Shown here piece by piece: positions 44,175 to 51,642 of a stretch of 51,642 nucleotides of DNA. The notes under the pieces are model-generated. The model was not told the DNA's origin. It searched no databases and was given only the letters and a program-made list of their open reading frames with translations. The DNA is from Sulfoacidibacillus ferrooxidans (GTDB lineage: Bacteria; Bacillota; Bacilli; Alicyclobacillales; SLC66): contig NZ_JALBUF010000013.1 of NCBI RefSeq assembly GCF_022606465.1, positions 1 to 51,642 on the forward strand. The letters run 5' to 3'. How positions within the stretch are numbered: position 1 is the first letter of the stretch; each line of letters begins with the position of its first letter. The position numbers and the translations under genes were made by a program.

Positions 44175-44500
44175 CCTATACTCCGGATCGTGGGGATTTC
44201 ATCTGGCTTCAGTTCTATTCCCAGGCAGGACACGAACAAGCCGGTCGTCGCCCAGCCCTCGTACTATCTCCTAAAACTTACAACGAGGCGGCCGGACTGG
44301 CACTTGTGTGTCCAATCACAAGTCGAGTAAAGGGATATCCGTTTGAAGTTAATTTGCCAGAAGAAGGTCTTGTCTCGGGTGTGGTATTGGCCGATCACGT
44401 TCGGAGCGTGGATTGGCTTGCGAGGGAAGCGTCGTATATTGGTTCGGCTCCAGAAACTGTACTGTCGAGCGTGAGACAGAAGCTTATTCTGCTTATCTAA
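44171..44500 (+). CDS. mazF: MazF mRNA interferase
   Basis: The 109-residue toxin has the full MazF pattern: PDRGDFIWLQF, the Arg of GRRPALVLSP and ALVCPITS, and DHVRSVDWLAR. It would cut mRNA at short sequence motifs unless bound by MazE. Length and motifs are intact, so this pair is probably functional. It is a typical stabilising module for gene arrays. Confidence 0.93.
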   Translation: MTYTPDRGDFIWLQFYSQAGHEQAGRRPALVLSPKTYNEAAGLALVCPITSRVKGYPFEVNLPEEGLVSGVVLADHVRSVDWLAREASYIGSAPETVLSSVRQKLILLI

Positions 44501-44615
44501 TTGTGGGATAAAAATCATGCCGTATGACCTGTCACGATGAACCGTTCTATAAGTGAGAATCTGTAAAACCAGAGTGCGTTATGCTTAAATTACCATCAAA
44601 TCTACTTGCGCATAC

Positions 44616-44710
44616 GGGCGCGCAAATTCAGGAGTCATTAGCGCCCACCTGTTGTATGATTAAACGGTGGCATACACTTTCGGAATCTTGCGCAATCGGG
44701 CCGGAATGCG
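44616..44710 (+). repeat. Array repeat, type A copy 5 (best hairpin)
   Basis: GCGCAAATTC (44620-44629) pairs with GAATCTTGCGC (44683-44693) with a single bulged C. Within, CCACC/GGTGG closes a loop with TTGTATGATTAAAC. GGGCGC also matches GCGCCC 17 bases on. CGGGCCGGAATG ends the element. Confidence 0.9.
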
Positions 44711-44791
44711 ACAGAAAGAACATAGGATGGTAATTCCGAGTTTAACATGATATTATATCGTATATGATATCGCTCGGCGCGAGGTGAAAGC

Positions 44792-45034
44792 GTGAGCCCG
44801 TGGGGAAAATTATTGGAGAGCATACGCAATCATCCGAGATCCGTACGGTTCGAAGATCTCGACAAAGTGCTACGTAACACGGGCTTTGAGAGAAGACAGT
44901 CTGGCAAGGGTACAAGTCATTATCGATATGTCCTTGGTACAGATCAGATTGTTGTTCCTCGTCATGGCAACCACGTTAAAGAGGTTTACGTGAAACAAGT
45001 TATTGAAATCCTCAGCCAAAAGGGGTGGATTTAA
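44792..45034 (+). CDS. hicA: HicA-type toxin
   Basis: The 80-residue dsRNA-binding-like toxin has a HicA core: VRFEDLDKVLRNTGFERRQS, then GTSHYRYVLG with the catalytic His. VPRHGNHVKEVYVKQVIEIL follows. GTG start. It overlaps hicB by one base (TAATG). The toxin cleaves mRNA in known systems. Confidence 0.88.
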   Translation: MSPWGKLLESIRNHPRSVRFEDLDKVLRNTGFERRQSGKGTSHYRYVLGTDQIVVPRHGNHVKEVYVKQVIEILSQKGWI

Positions 45035-45444
45035 TGAACAAGGATCTGGATTACTACATGGCACTGCCCTACGCTATAACCGTGATTCCTGATCCACATT
45101 CTGGGGGCTACGTTGCAAAGATCACGGAATTACCTGGATGCATTACACAAGCTGAGTCGTTAGCTGAACTGATGAACAGGATTCAAGACGCTAAACGCTG
45201 TTGGATCGATGGCGCTCTGCAGGATGGCATTGAAATTCCTGAACCTGTTAATCTAAATGATGTTGAACCGAGCAAGTTCCTTTTGCGGTTACCAAAATCT
45301 CTTCAGCGCGAATTGGCCGCAAGAGCCAAATTGGAGGGCGTAAGTCTAAATCAGTACATGCTTTATCAACTTGCGCGCTCAGTGGGTACAACAGAAATGC
45401 AAGGTCCTGCCCACGACGAGATGGCTGCAACCGTCACTGGCTAA
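45034..45444 (+). CDS. hicB: HicB-type antitoxin with RHH domain
   Basis: The 136-residue protein has an N-terminal HicB fold (SGGYVAKITELPGCITQAES, an inactive RNase H-like fold). A C-terminal ribbon-helix-helix/HicB domain (LRLPKSLQRELAARAKLEGV, then LNQYMLYQLA) binds DNA for autoregulation. ATG at 45034 follows AAAAGGGGTGG. Both genes look intact. Confidence 0.9.
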   Translation: MNKDLDYYMALPYAITVIPDPHSGGYVAKITELPGCITQAESLAELMNRIQDAKRCWIDGALQDGIEIPEPVNLNDVEPSKFLLRLPKSLQRELAARAKLEGVSLNQYMLYQLARSVGTTEMQGPAHDEMAATVTG

Positions 45445-45493
45445 TATTGTCGAAATGTTTCGCAAAGCTCTGCTTTCGTTGATAAGATTCTAA

Positions 45494-45517
45494 GGGACAG
45501 TTGAAGTAGACTGTCCC
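45494..45517. terminator. Hairpin after hicB
   Basis: GGGACAGT pairs perfectly with ACTGTCCC over eight bases, 50 nt after hicB. No T-run follows. Confidence 0.5.
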
Positions 45518-45557
45518 ATTGGTTACTGGAGGAGACGATAATTCAAAACAACAAGTC

Positions 45558-45635
45558 ACCTTTTGCATGAATATACACGCTTGTCAACGACACAGGTATG
45601 TCGCATAAGGGCAGATTAGCGCAATATCGACACAA
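45558..45635 (+). repeat. Array intergenic repeat
   Basis: TTTTGCATGAATATACACG is the first box, flanked by ACAAG/CTTGT. TGTCG (45599-45603) pairs with CGACA (45628-45632) around ATAAGGGCAGATTAG. Confidence 0.85.
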
Positions 45636-45680
45636 TGCTATTTTTGGTATTTTCAGTAATTACTGGTTGGAGGAACATAA

Positions 45681-46151
45681 ATGATAAGTCTGGTTCAAAT
45701 GACCGAAAAACAATATGAAAAGTTCTTCGAAGAGGCAATCAGAGAGTATGTCGAAGAAAATGTAAATGAAGGTAGATGGTTACAATCCGAATCGATTGAA
45801 CGAGCGGCTAAAGAAACTAATGAACTATTGCCTAATGGAATTTACACTAATGGGCATTTTCTGTGCTCATTGCATCACGAAGAAGCAGGTGTCATAGGTG
45901 CGATTTGGTATGCAGTCAAAGAAACGAATGGCGAGAAATCAGCGTTTATTTACATCATTCAGATATATAGTGAATTTCAAGGCAAGGGATATGGGACACA
46001 TGCACTTATGGCTCTTGAAACTGATCTTGCCTCGATGAATGTCAGTTCAATCGGTTTACATGTTTTCGGGCACAACAAACGTGCTTATCAGTTATATGCA
46101 AAAATGGGGTACATTCCAACCAGCATCAAGATGGTAAAGCGTCTAGATTAG
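45681..46151 (+). CDS. GNAT N-acetyltransferase
   Basis: The 156-residue product has FIYIIQIYSEFQGKGYGTHA with loop QGKGYG, then LHVFGHNKRAYQLYAKMGYI. GGAGG precedes ATG. It is a complete, single-gene unit. The sequence is typical of Bacillales GNATs of unknown substrate. Confidence 0.88.
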   Translation: MISLVQMTEKQYEKFFEEAIREYVEENVNEGRWLQSESIERAAKETNELLPNGIYTNGHFLCSLHHEEAGVIGAIWYAVKETNGEKSAFIYIIQIYSEFQGKGYGTHALMALETDLASMNVSSIGLHVFGHNKRAYQLYAKMGYIPTSIKMVKRLD

Positions 46152-46206
46152 TCCAAAGATGCGAATGAGCGCTACTGTGATTGTAAGTCATCCGACTGCC
46201 TAAACA

Positions 46207-46307
46207 GGGGTCTATCTCCAAGAAGAATTTTATTGGTCAGTACATAAATATACACTAAGGTATTTTCTGGGTTATGTCAGTAGCGGGCAGCTTACTGACA
46301 TCAGTGC
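46207..46307 (+). repeat. Array repeat, type B with 7-bp hairpin
   Basis: The head GGGGTCTATCTCCAAGAAG is followed by AGTACATAAATATACAC. GTCAGTA (46276-46282) pairs perfectly with TACTGAC (46293-46299), the loop being GCGGGCAGCT. Confidence 0.85.
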
Positions 46308-46317
46308 CATTGCATAA

Positions 46318-46839
46318 ATGCTCAATATACCAACGGTGGGAGGACTAATTCTGAAGAAACTTCGTGGAATGCGGAGGTACTACAGGAAGCTGCTGACAAA
46401 AGTACCTACTTACAAATTGGAGTTAGAAAATGACCATTGGTATGATATGTGGCATATGCATGTAGATTGGCATGGCTTTGGAAACAGAAACGCACGGGCA
46501 CTTGACCAACACTTAAAAGCACTCTTTCTGACGTTCGAGAACTTTCAAAAGCAACTCAAGGGTTGGAAACGTCCTCATCAAACCTGGGTGCAGGTCCATG
46601 AATATGATGCAGGACAGAATGCCGTATACCTTCACACATCAAATGAAAACACAGACAATTTCCCCGTGGATATTAAAGGTGGTTTATGGGATGCCGAGGT
46701 TCCACCACATCTTCAGCGATTCATGAGAGAGCCATATGGATTCGGATATTTCAAGTGGGAAGAAGGAATAGTTTACGTCATCTACTCCAAAGAAACAGGC
46801 GTTCCTTTGTGTCGAGACGAGGATTGGAGAAACCAATAA
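46318..46839 (+). CDS. Conserved-looking hypothetical protein
   Basis: The product of up to 173 residues is rich in Trp, His and Tyr (WYDMWHMHVDWHGFGNRNAR, LHTSNENTDNFPVDIKG). It is soluble, with no signal or membrane segment, and I do not recognise it. The first ATG lies at the very end of the repeat; GTGGGAGGA followed six bases later by CTG (46351) suggests a start at CTG or a lost ATG/GTG/TTG there. It stands alone between two repeats. Confidence 0.6.
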   Translation: MLNIPTVGGLILKKLRGMRRYYRKLLTKVPTYKLELENDHWYDMWHMHVDWHGFGNRNARALDQHLKALFLTFENFQKQLKGWKRPHQTWVQVHEYDAGQNAVYLHTSNENTDNFPVDIKGGLWDAEVPPHLQRFMREPYGFGYFKWEEGIVYVIYSKETGVPLCRDEDWRNQ

Positions 46840-46894
46840 TGCGTCTGTTGGATTTGTTGGGCGAAACGGACGCTTAAATCGAAGATACGATTAC

Positions 46895-46965
46895 CGACGC
46901 AATTGCATAACTATCGAGTGCTCTATGACTAACGGATCTTCAGGTAATGGGCCGAAGAGCGTAGG
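46895..46965 (+). repeat. Array intergenic repeat
   Basis: CAATTGCATAACTATCGAG is the first box. TCTTC (46937-46941) pairs with GAAGA (46954-46958) around AGGTAATGGGCC. TATAAT at 46975-46980 follows. Confidence 0.75.
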
Positions 46966-47075
46966 AAGTAGGACTATAATGAACGTGAGAGATGGGATAT
47001 GGTAACTAAAAATAGATGATTGCTATGCCGTTCCAACCAATACGAGTGAAGTCCAAGGTAAGAGGAGTTGTGTCA

Positions 47076-47540
47076 ATGTCCTATATCGTTGATTTTAAAA
47101 ATGTATCTACGGTTGGTTTAGAGTCTTCACCTATAGTAGAAGCGCTTGCTGGTTTACGTGCCAACGAGGCCCGTTATTTTATGAACAAATACAAGCATGA
47201 GTTTACGGTTATTCCAGCTAGTGAGAGCCAAGAAACACTTGATTATGTGAACCGAATTTTGAAAGAAGAACGGGATATACAGTTTGCGGCTAGACCTTTA
47301 GAAACGTCGCGTTTTCAAGTGGAAAATATCCAATGGACTTATGTTTTTTATGAGGATGGTCTTGAGGTCAACGTCTTGTATACGGTAGATGACTCTAAAA
47401 AACGGGCTGTTGGCTTAAAGCTTTCCGAGGGAATGGAGGTACCAAAAGAGTTGGAAGGAAAATTTAAGTTTGCTAGGCAGAAGTCTAAACTAGCTGGAAC
47501 AATTCGTGGATCATTTTTTGTAATTAAAGGCGAATATTAA
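47076..47540 (+). CDS. Unrecognised soluble protein
   Basis: ATG at 47076 follows AGAGGAG. The 154-residue product (YIVDFKNVSTVGLESSPIVE, ANEARYFMNKYKHEFTVIPA, IQWTYVFYEDGLEVNVLYTV) has no signal or transmembrane part. It looks like a conserved protein of Bacillales, but I cannot attach a function. An earlier ATG at 47016 has no RBS. It is an intact single-gene unit. Confidence 0.65.
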   Translation: MSYIVDFKNVSTVGLESSPIVEALAGLRANEARYFMNKYKHEFTVIPASESQETLDYVNRILKEERDIQFAARPLETSRFQVENIQWTYVFYEDGLEVNVLYTVDDSKKRAVGLKLSEGMEVPKELEGKFKFARQKSKLAGTIRGSFFVIKGEY

Positions 47541-47579
47541 AACAAGTAAGAACGCGTTGGTGAAATCCAGCTATTTGGT

Positions 47580-47680
47580 AGTCACTCCAGCTGCCTGTCG
47601 ATTTTTCTATATTTACGCAGTTAAGCATCTTGATGTTTGCTTATCTTTCGGAGCAGGATAGTTCCATAAGACGCATCCGC
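47580..47680 (+). repeat. Array intergenic repeat
   Basis: CTTAT (47640-47644) pairs with ATAAG (47666-47670) around CTTTCGGAGCAGGATAGTTC, an excellent second box. The first box (TTTTTCTATATTTACGC) is degenerate. TATAAT at 47721-47726 follows. Confidence 0.75.
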
Positions 47681-47760
47681 TTATCAATTGATTAGTGAAG
47701 TCTCCGTCGCTTAATTCAGTTATAATGTTAGTATACCCATTCATGAAGGAGGCGGACGGC

Positions 47761-47994
47761 ATGTCCATTTCGAAAAAGCTTGATCACGAAACGGTGAATC
47801 AGTTGAGGACGATTTTCTCCAAACTTAATCTCGACAGTCGAAAAATCACAGTAAACTTGTACAATGAAACCGTTGAGTCAGAGGATGAGTACGCTGTTGA
47901 TGACATTCTCGAGTCGGCTGGAATTCTTACTCCAGAAGAGGCTAAGCAACTAGAGGAGACTGTACGCCAGATGCGTGAGAGTGACTGGAATTGA
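47761..47994 (+). CDS. Antitoxin partner of PIN toxin
   Basis: The 77-residue acidic protein (TVNQLRTIFSKLNLDSRKIT, then VDDILESAGILTPEEAKQLE) overlaps the PIN-domain gene by four bases. It is VapB-like by position, but the DNA-binding fold is not clear to me. AAGGAGG precedes ATG at a good distance. The promoter is the TATAAT upstream. Confidence 0.75.
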   Translation: MSISKKLDHETVNQLRTIFSKLNLDSRKITVNLYNETVESEDEYAVDDILESAGILTPEEAKQLEETVRQMRESDWN

Positions 47995-48392
47995 ACGCCA
48001 TTCGCGGGTATTTACTCGACACGAATATCGCCATCGCCATTCTGGCTAACGAGCCAATTGTCATGGAATTTGTTCAGCAGGCTGTGAACGACAAGATGCC
48101 GTTATTTTTCTCGGTAATCACCGAGTGTGAGGTTCTTAGTGGCATGCCGTCAGAACCGAAGCTACATGGCTTGCGACTTTTTAATGAGCGCCGCTGCATA
48201 GATGTGACCTCCACAATAGCCAGAACTGCAGGGGATTTGAGGCGCGAACAGCGTGATAAAGGTAGAAAATTAAAAACTCCTGATGCTTTAATTATAGCAA
48301 CTGCGATGGATGCACAATTAGGACTCGTGTCGCGGGATGCTGACATGCAGTTTATTAAGAATGAACGGGACGTCTTGGTTGTTCGGTTGTAA
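47991..48392 (+). CDS. PIN-domain toxin (VapC-like)
   Basis: The 133-residue PIN ribonuclease has all acidic residues: D10 in YLLDTN, E45 in SVITECEVLSG, D98 in TPDALIIATA and D116 in SRDADM. These bind Mg/Mn for RNA cleavage, usually of tRNA or rRNA. TTG start overlaps the antitoxin stop (TTGA), so translation is coupled. Intact. Confidence 0.9.
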   Translation: MNAIRGYLLDTNIAIAILANEPIVMEFVQQAVNDKMPLFFSVITECEVLSGMPSEPKLHGLRLFNERRCIDVTSTIARTAGDLRREQRDKGRKLKTPDALIIATAMDAQLGLVSRDADMQFIKNERDVLVVRL

Positions 48393-48496
48393 AAATACAC
48401 ATTTTTAGTGACCTCTTTGACTCCACTTCACTGATTCAATTCCTCCGATTTATTAAAGATTACATTGACAGATCGGTGCTGAAAAAATTACACCAT

Positions 48497-48572
48497 GGTA
48501 GCACTATATGTATAAATATACAGTTGCTTGAGGCGCGTGTTCCGACGCTCTCGGGCATTATCCTGAAGAAGT
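48497..48572 (+). repeat. Array intergenic repeat
   Basis: ATATGTATAAATATACAG is the first box and GCTCTCGGGCATTATCCTG the second, about 45 nt later. Confidence 0.75.
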
Positions 48573-48593
48573 ATTTTCACGGGAGGGGACTAA

Positions 48594-48966
48594 ATGGTTC
48601 GGTTATACCGAGTGATTTTGCCGGTTTCGGATATCGAGCAAGCCTCTAATTTCTATGCTTCGATTTTTGGTATACCTGGTGCGAGGGTTTCTTCAGGGAG
48701 GCACTATGTTGACTGTGGCGGCACGATTTTAGCATGCTTCGACCCGAAAGCTGATGGTGATTCCTTTACCCTGCCACCTAATCCAGACCACGTTTATTTT
48801 GCCGTAAGTAATCTTGAAGACGTGTATGACCGTATAAAGGAGACGGGGTGTGCCCCGTCGATGGAGGTATCAAAACTCAGCCTTGGGAAGACGGTGTTTT
48901 TATGCCAATGACCCGTTTGGAAATCCAATCTGCTTCGTCGACGAGCACACCATGTTTCTGGGTTGA
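48594..48966 (+). pseudogene. VOC-family protein, frameshifted near the C-terminus
   Basis: The frame reads MVRLYRVILPVSDIEQASNF, DHVYFAVSNLEDVYDRI, then slips near 48888 in GGGAAGACGG. The other frame ends CFYANDPFGNPICFVDEHT. The conserved NDPFGNP and final Glu ligand are therefore out of frame. One base restores a normal VOC chain of about 123 residues. Confidence 0.85.
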
Positions 48967-49254
48967 AAATTAAACGCGAGGTTATTTCCTATTGGCTAGG
49001 CGGTACACACGCCGTCATGGACACGGATATCAACTGCATCATTATATAGTATCTGAACTCAAATAGATGGCTTATGATGACTGACTTAGTTGACGAGTTC
49101 CGTGAAGTGCCTTTAAGGTAAGTGGATAAGCTGTTGATACAACAAAAAAGTGTTTTGGGTTCTTGTGGTATATCACGGGGATTGAACATTCGGAAAGTGA
49201 CCTAGATGATTACAGGTAACTCTTCCAGTCAACATGTTTGTAAAGGGGGCCATT
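48967..49254. other. Spacer with possible gene scrap
   Basis: A short frame at 49074-49127 (MTDLVDEFREVPLR) looks coding but stops. A diverged repeat may lie at 48996-49045. No complete gene is visible. Confidence 0.3.
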
Positions 49255-49743
49255 ATGCAAGTTCGGCATGCGGACATCGAGCACGTGAAGGGGATTTGTG
49301 GTGTATGTACTCGTGGGTATTGGGATACGTACACCGAACTCCGCCCTTCCGAATACATACAACGAATAGTTGATGAATTTTATAATGCCGAACGAGTTTC
49401 GAATGAAGTTCGCGGTGGGGAATGGTGGGTTGCCGTTGATGGAGACACAGTAGTTGGAGCTGGTAGCGGAGGAATCATCAGTGAATCAGTCGGTGAGTTA
49501 TTCGTGCTATACGTTGAGCCATCACGCAAATATCAGGGGATTGGTACATTGCTGTTGAATGCAATTACAGACGAGTTGAGGCGGTTGGGTGTCCGAGATC
49601 AGTGGGTGTCGGTAGCCAAGGGGAATCTGAAAGGAATACCGTTTTATGAGTCAAGAGGATTCAAATTTGCGAAAGCAAGAAAGGCATATGCATCTAACAA
49701 AAATGAAGACTTTTTCTCACTCAGGTACTGGAGAGCGATCTGA
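49255..49743 (+). CDS. GNAT N-acetyltransferase
   Basis: The 162-residue product has ELFVLYVEPSRKYQGIGTLL with loop KYQGIG and VSVAKGNLKGIPFYESRGF. ATG 49255 follows AAAGGGGG. Its stop overlaps the start of the MFS gene (TGATG), so the two form an operon, which is unusual in this one-gene-per-unit array. The substrate is unknown. Confidence 0.85.
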   Translation: MQVRHADIEHVKGICGVCTRGYWDTYTELRPSEYIQRIVDEFYNAERVSNEVRGGEWWVAVDGDTVVGAGSGGIISESVGELFVLYVEPSRKYQGIGTLLLNAITDELRRLGVRDQWVSVAKGNLKGIPFYESRGFKFAKARKAYASNKNEDFFSLRYWRAI

Positions 49744-50992
49744 TGCGCGTCGAACACGAGGGCATTTCAATTTTTCTTCGACGCAAACACTTTCGAAACT
49801 TGTGGTTGGGCTCTGTCATTTCTGGTTTTGGTAGCGAACTTGGAGCCGCCGCAGTTTTGTGGATGGTACTGGATACTACTCATTCTCTTGACGCAGTCGG
49901 CTTGATTTCTCTCTGTAAGGGAGTTCCAGCGGCTATTGTAAATCCATTTGCGGGGGTTTTAGGCGATCGCTTTTCACGCCCCAGATTGATGGTTGTGGGA
50001 AATGTATTGCTTGCATTGATTTACGGCGGGATTGCTGGGATGAGTCATGTGGGCGCTCACTGGATTTGGATGAGTTTTGTGTTGTTGGCATGCAGTTCTG
50101 TTGTCTCGCCCCTGACCTCCACAGGACGCTCCCAGTTGATTGCCGAACTGCTACCGGTTGAAGAACGAACAGCCGCTAATTTCTTCGATGATGTCTATCT
50201 CCACATTACTTGGTCGTCGGACCAGCAATTGCAGGGCTGTCCGTAGCTTGGCTTGGCTACGGACCTGTTCTGATACTTGACGCGATGAGTTTTGTAATCT
50301 GCGCACTTTTTATGTCGCTCATCCCATCATCGCTACATACGCCCGGCACTCCGTTCGCGCAACTCGCGAAGAATTTGCTAGATGGAGTGAAAATGCTGAG
50401 AGATGGTCAGTTGCTTTTACAACTGGCGGGACTGACTTTCTTCTTCAATTTCTTCTTTGGCGTGTATTCCATCGTGTTGCCGTTCATGGCTCAGAATCAC
50501 TTTGGGGGAGCAAAAGCGTACGGGTTCCTTTGGTCGGCATTTGCGGTCGGTTCTTTCCTTGGAGGAATTATGTTTTCGAGGAAGTCATGGAAATGGGCTA
50601 TGGGACCATCCATGGCGACTGTGATCGTTCTATGGGGGATACTTACGGTCGTGTTGGCGTTTGCTCATCAGTATTGGATGGTACTAGCCATCATGTTGGT
50701 AAATGGTCTTGTGTATACGCCATACGAGCCACTTTATAAGACCATTATTCAACAGATCGTTCCCCTTCGTATGCAAGCGAAAGTATCCAGCACAATTCGA
50801 CCCATCACGGGGCTTGGACAACCTACTGGTAGTTGGCTAAGTGGCTTACTGGCAACGCATATTGGAACGGTGGGTTTAACGTTGGCGTCCGGAGGCGCAA
50901 CCGTAGTCGTCGGATGTGCAACCTACATGACACCACGGATCAGGAATTATAAAAACGGTACTTCGGATAGTTCAGCGTCTGATTCTGTGTGA
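49743..50992 (+). pseudogene. MFS transporter, frameshifted
   Basis: The first part has membrane segments with the MFS motif GVLGDRFSRPRLMVV. The frame slips at about 50205 (YLHITW...). The second part, LVVGPAIAGLSVAWLGYGPV to the end at 50992, completes the transporter, similar to drug-efflux (Mef/EntS-like) proteins. One missing base breaks about 415 residues. It is coupled to the GNAT upstream. Confidence 0.85.
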
Positions 50993-51380
50993 CCCTCTTC
51001 TGTCGCCTAAGGGGGCGAATGTGCAAGAAGACCCTCCTGTTCTTATGCGCTATTTATACATATTTATTGCATGAATAGCGCATAAGAACCTAACTGAGTC
51101 TGTATCTTGTGTGTGCATGCTATGCCGTAATAGGTGCAAGAAAAAAGACAAACTCCTCGTTCCTTTTTTGTAAAAGGATGCGTCTATGACCAAGCGTCTA
51201 TAGAGAAACTTCTTGCGAAAATCTGCACGTCTATTCTGCAATTCACTTTGAACATAAAACCCCAGACTACCCATCCTTCATCTTCATAGATGACTTCTGT
51301 AAACTCTATCAGAATACAAAACAGATAGCGTTGTTTTCGTGTATTCTTGAGTAGACACAGACTTAGTGAGGGATCTTTTC
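50993..51380. other. Spacer between array end and recJ
   Basis: A TCGCC/GGCGA hairpin (51003-51018) and the large hairpin described separately mark the end of the array. The remaining 250 bases are AT-rich and probably contain the recJ promoter (TTGTTT and TATTCT near 51330-51355). No gene is visible. Confidence 0.45.
51039..51089. repeat. Terminal 16-bp perfect hairpin containing the array box
   Basis: GTTCTTATGCGCTATT and AATAGCGCATAAGAAC pair perfectly. The 19-nt loop ends in ATTGCATG, which with the stem's AATA gives the array first box TTGCATGAATA. GCGCATAAG also echoes the TCGCATAAGGG of other copies. It may be the last or founding repeat of the array. Confidence 0.75.
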
Positions 51381-51642
51381 ATGAAACGTTGGATAGGTAG
51401 GCAAGCAGCTATCGAACTTGCTCAACACATCGCACAGACTTATCAACTCCACCCACTCGTTGCACGCATTGTAGCAGCGCGTGGCTATGACGTAGCATCG
51501 ACACAAGAGTTTCTATCTCCATCACGTGCACAACTTCATGACCCCTTTCTCATGCACGACATGCACAAGGCAGTAGCGCGTATACAGGATGCGATTGTGC
51601 GCAAGGAAACCGTGATGATCTTTGGTGACTACGACGTCGATG
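51381..51642 (+). CDS. recJ: RecJ single-strand DNA exonuclease (3' end outside window)
   Basis: The first 87 codons read MKRWIGRQAAIELAQHIAQ, HPLVARIVAARGYDVASTQE and FLSPSRAQLHDPFLM, ending in the DHH motif I FGDYDVD. This is the standard bacterial RecJ N-terminus. RecJ degrades single-stranded DNA 5'-3' in repair and recombination. It is a housekeeping gene and anchors the array to the chromosome. Confidence 0.93.
   Translation, partial: MKRWIGRQAAIELAQHIAQTYQLHPLVARIVAARGYDVASTQEFLSPSRAQLHDPFLMHDMHKAVARIQDAIVRKETVMIFGDYDVD

Noticed and set aside
740-51089. CRISPR array reading of the repeats
   Set aside because: Repeats are spaced by whole genes, not by 30-40 bp spacers, they vary in sequence, and no cas gene is seen.
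1-51642. tRNA or rRNA genes
   Set aside because: No cloverleaf with a GTTC-type T arm or rRNA-like block was noticed while reading both strands; a dedicated scan was not possible.

Overview
The window reads as the chromosome of an acid-tolerant, low-to-medium GC Gram-positive bacterium, most likely of the Alicyclobacillus/Sulfoacidibacillus type. This is an inference from four things: RBSs are strong Firmicutes-like GGAGG sites with frequent TTG/GTG starts; several lipoproteins carry Gram-positive style lipoboxes; two acid-peptidase families occur (S53 and a broken G1); and many products resemble Bacillales families. The right edge enters recJ, a chromosomal housekeeping gene, so this looks like chromosome rather than plasmid.

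Layout. (1) About 0.7-28 kb is a long run of small, functionally unrelated accessory genes, nearly all on the + strand: GNAT acetyltransferases, VOC proteins, Nudix, DinB, nucleotidyltransferase, phosphotransferase, EamA and MFS transporters, CadC plus cation efflux, Uma2, toxin-antitoxin genes. (2) About 28.9-39 kb is a different block: many minus-strand genes, lipoproteins, a broken G1 peptidase, a broken glycosidase-like gene, Rpn-like nuclease remnants, IS3 debris and a decayed AbrB/RelE-type toxin-antitoxin pair. I saw no copy of the array repeat there. (3) About 39-51 kb returns to the + strand accessory array, with intact mazEF, hicAB and a PIN-toxin pair, and stops just before recJ.

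The main observation is that nearly every accessory gene in blocks 1 and 3 is preceded by a related, same-orientation intergenic element of about 70-115 bp. It has a box close to TTGCATGAATATNCA, then 40-50 nt later a motif close to CGGGCAGGATAG lying in the loop of a hairpin whose stem sequence differs from copy to copy while pairing is kept. A subfamily (five copies) folds as a longer bulged hairpin. Promoter-like extended -10 sequences often follow. One-gene units, one orientation, separated by structured repeats, with toxin-antitoxin modules, is the architecture of an integron cassette array. However, no integrase and no consistent canonical attC core site is present, so this may be an undescribed cassette system. 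A probable 5' piece of a group II intron and IS110-family elements lie inside the array; relatives of both are known to target integron attC hairpins.

Many array genes are damaged: frameshifts (GNATs, both MFS genes, EamA, isochorismatase-like, RelE-like, a VOC gene), in-frame TGA codons (alpha/beta hydrolase, methyltransferase), a 13-nt duplication and a 7-nt repeat expansion. Either the array is decaying quickly or some of these are sequence errors; raw reads would decide.
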